Positions 7,908 to 16,400 of a DNA stretch of 64,000 bases are shown piece by piece. The position numbers and the translations under genes are program-made. The DNA is from Candidatus Leptofilum proximum (GTDB lineage Bacteria > Chloroflexota > Anaerolineae > Promineifilales > Promineifilaceae). The stretch spans positions 1,426,001-1,490,000 of the forward strand of contig JADJXK010000001.1 of NCBI GenBank assembly GCA_016710325.1. The letters run 5' to 3'. Position 1 is the first letter of the stretch; every line of letters begins with the position of its first letter. Below the pieces are notes generated by a model, which saw nothing but the letters and a program-made list of their open reading frames with translations, did not search any database and was not told the origin of the DNA.

Positions 7908-7954
7908 ACCGGCTTTTATCGCTGGGAACGAAAATGACGATGGCCTAAGCTCTT
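7898..7954 (+). terminator. Inverted repeat overlapping the aroQ stop codon
   Basis: AAGAGCTTAG (7898-7907, including the stop codon) pairs with CTAAGCTCTT (7945-7954) across a 37-base loop. The right arm is followed by TCCTCT rather than a clean T-run. It could act as a weak terminator or 3' stabiliser. Confidence 0.45.
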
Positions 7955-7962
7955 CCTCTATA

Positions 7963-8128
7963 GGGTAGGAACTTTACAGGCAATGATGCGGCTGCAATGT
8001 GAGCGTCGTTGCGGCTATGATGTTGGTGCAATGCTTGACGATGTTGGCTCCAGTGCGGGTAAGATGTTCGCGGCGATGCGGCGGCGATGATTCAACAGTG
8101 CTGCTAGGATGATTGTCAAGTCCTACCC
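7963..8128. other. Candidate structured element of about 165 bp
   Basis: In the 410-base gap after aroQ. The ends form an imperfect inverted repeat, GGGTAGGAACTT (7963-7974) and AAGTCCTACCC (8118-8128). The interior is a GC-rich series of similar words (GCGGCTGCAATG, GCGGCTATGATG, TTGGTGCAATG, TTGGCTCCAGTG), with no long frame. This could be a small structured RNA or a miniature mobile element. From 8129 to 8316 I see only an AT-rich promoter-like region for the following small gene. Confidence 0.35.
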
Positions 8129-8316
8129 AGTTCAGGTTTTCGCAAACCTTGTCTATTTATACCGAGCCAACATTACAAAAAAAATTACAAAGCCAAATCG
8201 ATATTCTGCTGCCAAATAAAAGCAGCCGGTTTATAATCAGGCCAGACAAAAGGTGTTGGCAGGTTTGATAAACGACCGTGTTTTCTGCCGCTCCCCTTAC
8301 ACAAAAGGAACGTTCT

Positions 8317-8505
8317 ATGAAAAAACAACTTCGTTTGGCCCTCTACCTGGCTTTTTGTTTGCTGCTGCTGCCGCTTACTGCTGCGGCGGCGCCCTTGCTG
8401 GAGACTGAAGCCATCAATTTACCTGGATGGTTTGGCGCACTGCTGACAGTCCTGGCTTTGCTGATGCCTATCTTTTTCCGCCTCTGGTTAAACCAGAAAA
8501 AATAG
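8317..8505 (+). CDS. Small membrane or secreted peptide
   Basis: A 62-residue protein of unknown function. The N-terminus is a typical signal peptide (KK, hydrophobic core ALYLAFCLLLLPLTAAAA), followed by a short linker and a second hydrophobic segment (WFGALLTVLALLMPIFFRLWL) ending in NQKK. It may sit in the cytoplasmic membrane with one helix after cleavage, or two helices without. AAAGGAA lies about nine bases before the chosen ATG. It is monocistronic: a good terminator follows at once. Confidence 0.6.
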   Translation: MKKQLRLALYLAFCLLLLPLTAAAAPLLETEAINLPGWFGALLTVLALLMPIFFRLWLNQKK

Positions 8506-8508
8506 GAA

Positions 8509-8546
8509 GAGCTGGTCGGACCAACCCCAACCAGCTCTCGTTTTTT
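8509..8546 (+). terminator. Intrinsic terminator
   Basis: GAGCTGGT (8509-8516) pairs with ACCAGCTC (8530-8537), then CG and six T. It lies directly after the small membrane peptide gene. Confidence 0.85.
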
Positions 8547-8560
8547 GCTTCCGGCGGCTG

Positions 8561-9349
8561 TTAAATGCCGCCGTGGCCCACACAACCTGGATCAATAAAC
8601 AGGTATTCCAACCTGCCTTGCAATATTTCCCCACTGTCTGGATTAAAGCCGATGTAAAACTGGTTCTGGTCGGTTGGTACCTCAAGCTGCCCTGAGATGG
8701 AAGAGGGCGAACCGCCTAATACTGTCCCATTTACCTGGAACCTGATCTCGTACCCTGGGCCGCTCTGCACAAATTCCCCACCCCCTTGCTGAATTTGTTT
8801 AGTAGGGGCAAAAACTTCGCTTACGGCCGTTACCCCAGCTACCGTCAACGCATACTGCACGTTGGGTCCAGTGGGCGGATTGGGCGCAGCAAACTGCAAG
8901 CCTTCCAGGTAGAAAAACGGGTTCTCGGATGAGGCCGAAAAGGCAAAATGGGCCTGGCCGTTGGCCAGTTTGCACTCACAGGTGCGGTCGATCTTGAGTT
9001 TGCCGCTGGTCAATGTGCCAACGAGGTCCTGAAAAACGGGCATCTCGCAGGTGAGATAGCTGTTCCCATCAAACTCGGCTACATTGTTCGTGATGTTTAA
9101 CGTGCCGGTTTCACGGCAGGCCAGTTCATAGGTTTCTTGAATTTCTACCACGCGCTGGCCCAGCCGGGTGTCATGGCCAATTTCTACGGTCATCGTGGCG
9201 GCTGGCTTGTTGTTGACAAATTCCAGCTCGATAAACCAGCGAGCCCATGGCTCATCTGGAGCGGCGCTGGCAGGCTGAGAAAAGGGTAAGAGGGTTAAAA
9301 CGGCCGTACACATCACAAAAATTGCTACCAATACAGATCGACTTTTCAT
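8561..9349 (-). CDS. Secreted protein of unknown function
   Basis: A 262-residue exported protein. MKSRSVLVAIFVMCTAVLTLLPFSQPASA is a clear Sec signal peptide with an ASA cleavage site. The mature part is rich in beta-strand patterns, has several cysteines (LACRETG, LTCEMPVF, CECKLANG) and ends near DPGCVGHGGI. I do not recognise the family. The start at 9349 is preceded by AAGGAG at good spacing; an upstream ATG in the same frame is ignored because the signal peptide begins here. Confidence 0.65.
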   Translation of the reverse strand: MKSRSVLVAIFVMCTAVLTLLPFSQPASAAPDEPWARWFIELEFVNNKPAATMTVEIGHDTRLGQRVVEIQETYELACRETGTLNITNNVAEFDGNSYLTCEMPVFQDLVGTLTSGKLKIDRTCECKLANGQAHFAFSASSENPFFYLEGLQFAAPNPPTGPNVQYALTVAGVTAVSEVFAPTKQIQQGGGEFVQSGPGYEIRFQVNGTVLGGSPSSISGQLEVPTDQNQFYIGFNPDSGEILQGRLEYLFIDPGCVGHGGI

Positions 9350-9580
9350 GAACGCTTTCTCCTTGAGGTTGGGTTGAGACCAGTAAAGTTGGTGAACATA
9401 CAATCAGTTTCGGCCATTTTACCATCGATATTTAGCCGGATAGTGTCGCATTTTATCAATTTAGTCCCCGTTTTCTGCCCAAGTGGGATTTGAGCGGGGC
9501 ATACTTCCCGTAAAATTGTGGCGGTAAACGCATTGCGGTATGCTTGCCACGGCCGTTTCATTACAAGGAGCAAAATAGCC

Positions 9581-12313
9581 ATGTCCAGTAAGGCAAATTC
9601 GGTATTTACGGGCGAACCCTTTCATGACCAGCTGCGCCTGGCGCTGAACAACGTTGCTGATCCAGCCTGGCTGGGGGAGAACTCCCCGCTGGCTGCGCCT
9701 TATTTTTTAGGCGATGCCCTGCTTCGCGATTCCCTGCGCCAGGCGGCTGATGGACAAACGGCAGTTGGCTGTGGCCGTACTCTTCAGTCCATTCTCAAAA
9801 AAGCCGCCGACACCGTCTGGCCAGACGCTAATTTGCCGCACACCCGCGAGGAGCTGGAAGCCAGCGTAAGCGAAGAGCGGCGTGACCTGGGCAACAAGGG
9901 CAGCCGCTACACCTTCTTGCTGCTGGAGCTGCGTTACTTTCGCAGCTACTTTCGCCCGCTCGATTACCCCAAAGCCGGGCATGAGCAAGATATCATCGAG
10001 TACCTGGGCGTGGGGCGCAGTCCGTACTTTCGCCACCTCAAAGCTGCCCGCGAAACGCTGGCCGATGCCCTGCTGGGTCAGCTGCATCCCACCTACCGCC
10101 TGGAACGGCCGATCATCCCCCACACCCCACTGCTGGGCCGCGAAGCCGTCATCCAAACGGTGACCGAGGCGGTGTTAGATGGGCAATCTGTTTGCCTCAC
10201 CGGGATGGGTGGCATGGGCAAAACCTCGATAGCGGCCGTGGTAGCCAGCCAGTGGCCGCACGCTAGCTTCTGGTTCACCATCCGTCCCACCTTCAACGAC
10301 GATTTAGGCAGCCTGCTCTTTTCGTTGGGACAGTTTTTGCACCAGCACGGCGCGTCACGACTCTGGCTCCAGCTGGTGGCTGACGGGGGCAAGGTCGATA
10401 ATCCCAACCTGGCGCTGGAGCAGCTGCGCGGCGATTTGCATCAGCTGCGTGCCGAGCCGCCACTTCTGTGCATTGACGAGGTAGATTTGCTGCAGCAAGA
10501 CAGCGACACCATAAGCCTGAACCACCTGCGCCTGCGCGAATTCCTGGAGAGCCTGCGCCAGTCAGCCCGTCTGCTCTTCATCGGGCAGCATTCCATCTTC
10601 CCAGCCCATAAAGAAGTGAGCCTGACTGGTCTCACGTTGTCCCAGGTGGCGGAGCTGTTGGCGCTGGCCAGGGTGCAGGCAAGCCTCGACGAAATTGAAC
10701 AGCTGGCAGCCTACACGGGCGGCAATCCGCGCTTTTTGCACCTGTGTGTGGCCCTGTACGACGGCACGCAGCCGCTGGCCCAGTTGATCCAGCAGCTGCC
10801 CCGGACGCCTTCGCTGCGGGCGCTGCTGCTGCGGCTGCGGCAGCGATTGTCGCCGGACGAGCGCGGTTTGCTGGCGCACCTGGCCGTTTTTCGCAGCCCA
10901 GCGCCGCAAGATGCCTGGCCTGAAGCGGCCGCCGCCCTGGCCACGCTGCGCCAGCGCCAGATTGTGCAGGAAGATGGGTTGGGCGGCATCACCCTGCTGC
11001 CGGTCATTCGCGATTTGTTGGTGGAAGATTGGCAGTGGCTGCCCACGGCGCAGCGTGAGCAGTGTCACCTGGCGGCGGCCACGATTCGCGCCGCGCGAGG
11101 GGAGTACACGGCCGCTGCCTACCATTTTGTCCAGGCGGGCGAGGAAAACACGGCCGTTCAACTCTGGTATCCGCACCGGCAGCAGGAAGTTCAGCGGGGG
11201 CAGGCCGTGGCGGCGCTGCGCCTCTTTGAGTCGGTCTCACCTAAGCGGCTCAAGCGCAGCGAACGGCAGGCGTTGGCCTTGATTCAGGCCGATCTGTACC
11301 GATTGGCGGGCCAGCCGGAAGAGGGTCTGGCAGTGTTGAAAGCTGCCACGTGGATTCAGCCGAGCGAAACGGCCGTTCAGGCCCAACTGCTCCAGGCGGC
11401 TTTCCAAAATGCGCTCGGCTATCCGCAGCAGGCGGCTGAATCGCTGCAGCATGGGCGTGAGATGATCCAGCGGCTGCTGCGCCAGCTGGCCCGCTGCCGC
11501 ACCCAGCAGTCGCAGTACCATTTGCAGCAGCGCGAGATGGCGCTGGCCTGGCAGGAAGCCCAAATGGCGCAGTTCGAGGTGGAGCATTTGCAGGGAATCG
11601 TGCGCGAGGAGCAGGGGCAGTACGAAGCGGCAGCTGATCACTTCCAGCGCGCCCTGGCCCTGGCGCAGGAGCTGGCCGACGAGTCAGGCATCGCCCAAAT
11701 TAGCCGGGAGCTGGCGGCGTTGTACGGCCGTCATGGGCGTGTGGCCGAGGCTGTGCCGCACGCCGAGGCAGCGATTAGCTATTACGCCCGCATTGGCGAT
11801 CGCATGGGGCAAGAGATGGTGCGCAATGCCTTGGCTGTGGCCTACATCCAGGCGGGCCAGTTTGCTGAAGCTATCGCTACAGCCGAATCTTCCTTACCGT
11901 TTTTTGAGGGCGCGGGGATGCCGTTTTGGACGGCCGTTACCGCCGCCAATCTGGCCGAGGCCCATTACGAGGTGGGCAACCTGGACCAGGCCCAGGCGAT
12001 GGCCCACCGTGTGCTGCAAACCGAGGAAACACACGCTTATCCCTATGCTCAGTTTACCCTGGGACTGGTGGCGCAGGCGCTGGGACAGTTGGCAACGGCC
12101 GTAGCTCACTTCACCGAATCGCGCGACCAGGCCCAGGCTAACGACGACCGTTACATGGCGGCGTATGCCTGGCGGGCCTTGGGCAGCGCCTGGCTGCGGT
12201 TAGGGGACACGGCCGTTGGCCAGGGAGCGCTCCAGCAGGCCGCTCACCAGTTCGCCGCGCTGGGGCTGACGGCCGAACAGGCCAAGACGGAGCAACTGCT
12301 GGCGGGAGGTTAG
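9581..12313 (+). CDS. STAND (NB-ARC-like) ATPase with C-terminal TPR-like repeats
   Basis: A 910-residue multidomain signalling ATPase. Residues 1-190 are a helical N-terminal region with a helix-turn-helix-like segment (DIIEYLGVGRSPYFRHLKAA). The P-loop is LTGMGGMGKTSIAA (Gly208 to Thr216), followed by a Walker B-like LLCIDEVD and a sensor-like LLFIGQHS. From about residue 480 the protein is a long series of TPR-like helical repeats rich in Ala, Gln and Leu. STAND proteins are switch ATPases in transcription control, signalling or phage defence; which applies here is unknown. AAGGAG lies before the ATG. It carries seven ACGGCCGT motifs, so it looks long resident. Confidence 0.8.
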   Translation: MSSKANSVFTGEPFHDQLRLALNNVADPAWLGENSPLAAPYFLGDALLRDSLRQAADGQTAVGCGRTLQSILKKAADTVWPDANLPHTREELEASVSEERRDLGNKGSRYTFLLLELRYFRSYFRPLDYPKAGHEQDIIEYLGVGRSPYFRHLKAARETLADALLGQLHPTYRLERPIIPHTPLLGREAVIQTVTEAVLDGQSVCLTGMGGMGKTSIAAVVASQWPHASFWFTIRPTFNDDLGSLLFSLGQFLHQHGASRLWLQLVADGGKVDNPNLALEQLRGDLHQLRAEPPLLCIDEVDLLQQDSDTISLNHLRLREFLESLRQSARLLFIGQHSIFPAHKEVSLTGLTLSQVAELLALARVQASLDEIEQLAAYTGGNPRFLHLCVALYDGTQPLAQLIQQLPRTPSLRALLLRLRQRLSPDERGLLAHLAVFRSPAPQDAWPEAAAALATLRQRQIVQEDGLGGITLLPVIRDLLVEDWQWLPTAQREQCHLAAATIRAARGEYTAAAYHFVQAGEENTAVQLWYPHRQQEVQRGQAVAALRLFESVSPKRLKRSERQALALIQADLYRLAGQPEEGLAVLKAATWIQPSETAVQAQLLQAAFQNALGYPQQAAESLQHGREMIQRLLRQLARCRTQQSQYHLQQREMALAWQEAQMAQFEVEHLQGIVREEQGQYEAAADHFQRALALAQELADESGIAQISRELAALYGRHGRVAEAVPHAEAAISYYARIGDRMGQEMVRNALAVAYIQAGQFAEAIATAESSLPFFEGAGMPFWTAVTAANLAEAHYEVGNLDQAQAMAHRVLQTEETHAYPYAQFTLGLVAQALGQLATAVAHFTESRDQAQANDDRYMAAYAWRALGSAWLRLGDTAVGQGALQQAAHQFAALGLTAEQAKTEQLLAGG

Positions 12314-12439
12314 CAGTTTGGGGGTGGGGAACGGCCGTTTTTTTACAATACCCCTTCCAGCAATTCAAAATTTGAGCTTGAGTTAAATTCCTTTCCAGAT
12401 TTTCCAACCCCATTGCGTTATAACACCAAAGTCGCCAGC

Positions 12440-12568
12440 CCGCACGAGGGTGCTACGCACCCCGTGCGGTATTTTTATGGGGTTTTTCAGTTTTGGAGTG
12501 TGGAACACACTCCAAAACTGAAAAACCCCCCTAAGTTAACGTCGCCAGGCGCGAAGCGCCGAGGCGAC
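12440..12568. repeat. Cluster of three strong hairpins
   Basis: Fills the 340-base gap after the STAND gene. Hairpin 1 (12440-12469) has a 13-bp stem with one bulged A and loop TAC. Hairpin 2 (12479-12529) has perfect 24-base arms with loop GAA. Hairpin 3 (12541-12568) has arms GTCGCC-A-GGCGC / GCGCC-GA-GGCGAC, also with loop GAA. GTCGCCAG also occurs at 12431, before hairpin 1. The design resembles REP/BIME-type palindromic elements. The remaining bases of the gap hold no gene that I can support. Confidence 0.75.
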
Positions 12569-12621
12569 GACACCCGGGGCTGAAGTCAGACTTTCCAAAT
12601 TTTGATTTACTGATCTTCCTC

Positions 12622-12650
12622 TTGATTAATATACGATTATCGTGTATTAT
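12622..12650 (+). promoter_or_regulatory. Leaderless promoter with palindromic operator in the spacer
   Basis: TTGATT (12622-12627), a 17-base spacer and TATTAT (12645-12650) put the transcription start at about 12657, which is the A of the next ATG. The palindrome ATACGATTATCGTGTAT (12631-12647) fills the spacer, so a repressor, possibly the ribbon-helix-helix product itself, could occlude the promoter. Confidence 0.7.
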
Positions 12651-12656
12651 TTGCAC

Positions 12657-12857
12657 ATGAAACAGATAAGCATTCAAATTAACGAAGAAACAGCCCGCCA
12701 AATGGCGGCGCTGGCCGAGCGGTGGGGACTGCCTGCGCAGCGGCACAACACCCCTGTCATCGAGCGAGCCATCGCCACGATGTTCATGCTCGAAATTGGC
12801 TGCGAGGAATACACCAGGCGCCTGGAAGCAATGGGCGCCGTCAAGGAGGATTTGTGA
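12657..12857 (+). CDS. Small ribbon-helix-helix-like protein
   Basis: A 66-residue protein. The layout strand (KQISIQIN), helix (EETARQMAALAERWGL), loop and helix (TPVIERAIATMFML) fits the CopG/Arc DNA-binding fold that dimerises on palindromic operators; a charged tail follows. Its start appears leaderless (see promoter at 12622). The stop codon overlaps the next ATG by one base, giving a tightly coupled pair that looks like an antitoxin-style arrangement, although the partner is not a known toxin. Confidence 0.6.
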   Translation: MKQISIQINEETARQMAALAERWGLPAQRHNTPVIERAIATMFMLEIGCEEYTRRLEAMGAVKEDL

Positions 12858-13189
12858 TGATAAGCCCAACAACGTTTGAGCATCAGATTCCGGAATTGAT
12901 GCGCCATTTTGAGGTGACGCTGCGCTCCGGTTACAACATTCGCCAATCGTTTGCCATTCTGGCCCGGGATTTGCCAGAACCGATTGCCGCCGAGGCCCAA
13001 CTCATCTCCGAGGCGTTGGAAGGCGAGGCGCCGCTGCTGCCCACGCTGGACAGCTGGGTCCAACGCACCGCCAGCCGCGATCTGGACCTGCTGGTGGCGG
13101 CCATCAAGGTGCAGCTGGAAGTGGGCGGCAACCTGGCCGACAAGCTGAAGTTTTTGCAGCAGCTTATGGCCCAACGGCAGCTGGGTTAG
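12857..13189 (+). CDS. Free-standing T2SSF (GspF/TadB/TadC-like) domain protein
   Basis: A 110-residue soluble protein. The pattern HFEVTLRSGYNIRQSFAILA, then LPEPIAAEAQLISEALEG, DSWVQRTASRDLDLLVAAI and QLEVGGNLADKLKFLQQLMA matches the cytoplasmic F domain of type II secretion and Tad pilus platform proteins. In those proteins the domain is followed by membrane helices; here it ends without any. A strong AAGGAGG precedes the ATG. Its only partner in view is the upstream ribbon-helix-helix gene, with no pilus genes nearby, so it may be a detached regulator or inhibitor. That role is speculative. Confidence 0.6.
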   Translation: MISPTTFEHQIPELMRHFEVTLRSGYNIRQSFAILARDLPEPIAAEAQLISEALEGEAPLLPTLDSWVQRTASRDLDLLVAAIKVQLEVGGNLADKLKFLQQLMAQRQLG

Positions 13190-13256
13190 CCGCCGGACAG
13201 CGTCTGCGCCCTTAGCCAGCCGGATGTAAGCCTTCCCCCGATTAGTAATTTGATCG

Positions 13257-13298
13257 AAAAAGGTGGCCTGCAAGATTAATCGCAGTGATCACCTTTTT
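13257..13298 (+). terminator. Intrinsic terminator
   Basis: AAAAAGGTG (13257-13265) pairs with CACCTTTTT (13290-13298), with an inner CTGC/GCAG stem. It works for either strand and closes the ribbon-helix-helix/T2SSF operon. Confidence 0.7.
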
Positions 13299-13334
13299 TG
13301 GCACATCAACTTAATCAACCCACACCTTACGATT

Positions 13335-13411
13335 TGTCATCAAGAGATGAGGAAAATGATTTCCTCATAATTGTGTATAATTGTTCCGATTTACCGTTAC
13401 TCTTGATGACA
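13335..13411 (+). promoter_or_regulatory. Nested inverted repeats around the promoter of the NACHT gene
   Basis: Outer arms TGTCATCAAGAG (13335-13346) and CTCTTGATGACA (13400-13411) are perfect and end two bases before the ATG. An inner palindrome, ATGAGGAAA (13347-13355) with TTTCCTCAT (13360-13368), abuts the left arm. A perfect TATAAT lies at 13376-13381. This indicates operator-controlled expression. Confidence 0.65.
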
Positions 13412-13413
13412 CT

Positions 13414-16400
13414 ATGAACTGGACAACCCTCAGACAACAAATTGAGCAGCACTTTGATGAAGCGGAATTACGAACACTTTGTTTTGACCTGGGTGTGAGT
13501 TATGAAAACTTGGGCGGCCGTGGAAAAGGAGAAAACGTTACTGAACTGGTAGCGCTTTTTCAACGTAATGGCCAAGTTGACGACTTGATGGAACAACTTA
13601 ATCACCATCGCCCAGCTATAAACTGGAAAACTCCCAAAGAGTTACCCTTTAAACAACAACCTCTTACTGGATTCTCTCCAATACCTGCGACACCTGCAGA
13701 AAGACGTATTCGCAATGATTTTCTGCAAAAATTAAAGGCAAATTGGATTCAAGGCATTTTGGAGAAATCGTTGCATAACATCCTGCGCTTGGACTTAGGC
13801 TTTACCTACAGGCCAGAGGCCATATCTCGGTCATGGAGCATAACCTTACAGCAAAGCAATTTGGCAGAGCAGGAATTACCCGAAAACGTTTCCATTTTAG
13901 AAATATTCCGTCAGCATCAGCGAGAATTGCTCATCTTAGGGGAACCAGGCGCTGGAAAAACGATTACACTGTTGGAACTTGCTCGTGATCTGATTCAGTT
14001 AGCCGACGCAGATGAAACGCAGTCCATTCCTGTTGTTTTAAACCTCTCATCTTGGGCCGAAAAACAGCAATCGTTAGTCGAATGGCTCCAGGACATGCTA
14101 TTACGAGAGTATCAAGTTTCCCGAAAAGTGTCCCATAAGTGGATCACTACTGATTACCAACTAACATTGCTGCTAGATGGTCTGGATGAAGTTCAACAAG
14201 AACATCGAGAAGCTTGTGTAGCAGCCATTAATGATTTCCGAGCAGAATATTTAGCAGATATAGTCATTTGCAGCCGTGTTACAGATTATGAAGACTTAAA
14301 CACAGGTGTAAACATTGCCACCGCCATTATGCTACGGCCTTTGACTTTACAACAGATTGATACTTATCTTGCTGCGGGTGGAGATTCGCTTGCAACATTG
14401 CGAGAAATTTTAAAGGAGGACGCAGCGTTTCAAGCTTTAGCTCAAACACCTCTTCTGTTAAGTATGATGGCTATGACTTATCCAAATCAACCACTTCAAG
14501 CCATTCACAACGATTCAAATCCCTCAGACCAACGCAGCCGCTTATTTTCACAGTATGTGCAGTATATGTTCACGCGGCAAGGCTTGAGAGATTCTGAAAT
14601 ACAGAAAAACAACAGGCGTTTATCATGGATAGCTCGGCATATGGTGTTACGTACTCAATCAACTTTTTCCCTAGACACTTTGCAAAAGTCCTGGCTGCCA
14701 TCGAAGGTCGCACAATATTCATTTGTAATCATGGTGGGAATTGGCTATTGGCTCCTCACAACCATTTTGACAGGGTTTATTTTTTCATCTTTCGCTTTAG
14801 GAGCATTCATTGCCATCATTTCGGGGGCAATTGGATTGGGTATCGCATCCGAAAACGAAATTGACAAAAAAAGCTTTCGAGACCGGTTGCGCGAGATTAA
14901 AATTCCGCAGAATTATTCAGGACTATTTCATTTTGCGGCATTTGGGTTTGGAACCGGAGCTATGGGATTGTTAAAAACCCCGTTTTTTTACAGTATTTTT
15001 CTTGGTGCAGCTGCGGGTTTCATTTACTGGTTCATACGTTCTCGCAAAGATGTAAAATTCTTTCTCGCCCAAGGTGTGACTCGTCGAAACTTGCCAAGAA
15101 TACTTGGCTATATCGCTCCAGATATTGGTATCGGTGCTTATATGGGTTTAGTGGGGTTCGCTCTTGGAGAATATCCTTTTAATTCAGGGCAAATTCTATT
15201 ATTGGGAATGTTCTTGAGCCTGGCATTTTGGGAGGTAATTCAGCTTCTGTACATTCTCGGACGACCAATATTCGCTCTGTTGACTTATTTTGAAAACTAT
15301 TGCCGCCATTTTATGCTTAGATTGTTCCTTGCACTGAACGATATATTGCCCTTGCAAGCAAACCACTTTCTGGATGAAATGATGGCTTGTGGCTTAATTC
15401 GTAAGTCAGGCAATAACCATTTATTCGTTCATATACTGTTACGTGATCACTTTGCCAGTTCTACACAGAATACAAAAGTCTTTTTAGGCGAACTATCACG
15501 CTTCGATGTTTCCACCCTACGCAAGACAGGAGAAATTCACCGAGAGCATAAACGATTCACCCAGGCTCTTATTTGCTTCAACCGCGCCATTGAGTTGCAA
15601 CCTAAATGGGCCAGCATTTTTCACGAACGCGGCGTTACCTATCAAGAGATGGAAGAGTATGATGCGGCTTTGGCTGACTTCAACCGTGCCATTGAGTTAA
15701 AGCCAAAATGGGCTGGAAATTTTCAGGAACGAGGCATAACTTTTCGGGAGATGGAAGAGTATGATGCGGCTTTGGCTGACTTCAATCGTGCCATTGAGTT
15801 GGAACCTAAATGGGCTAGCAATTTTCAGCAACGAGGCATAACTTTTCGGAAGATGGAAGAGTACGAAGCAGCCTTGGCTGACTTTAATCGTGCCATTGAG
15901 TTGCAACCTAAAGGGGTTAGCAGTTTTCAGCAACGAGGCATAACTTTTCGTGAGATGGAAGAGTACGAAGCAGCCTTGGCTGACTTCAACCGTGCCATTG
16001 AGTTGCAACCCAATTTTGCTTGGCCTTTGTTGCTAGGACGAGGCATAACTTTTCGGGAGATGGAAGAGTATGATGTGGCTTTGGCTGACTTCAATCGTGC
16101 CATTGAGTTGGAACCTAAAGGGGCTAGCAATTTTCAGCAACGAGGCATAACTTTTCGGGAGATGGAAGAGTACGAAGCAGCCTTGGCTGACTTTAATCGT
16201 GCCATTGAGTTGGAACCTAAATGGGCTAGCAATTTTGCTGAACGAGGTATCAATTATCGGGAGATGGAAGAATTTAAGGTTGCTTTAATTGACTTCAACC
16301 ACGCTATTGAACTGCAACCCAATTTTGCTTGGCCTTTATTGAGAGAACGAGGCATAACTTTTCGGGAGATGGAAGAGTATAATGCAGCTTTGGCTGACTT

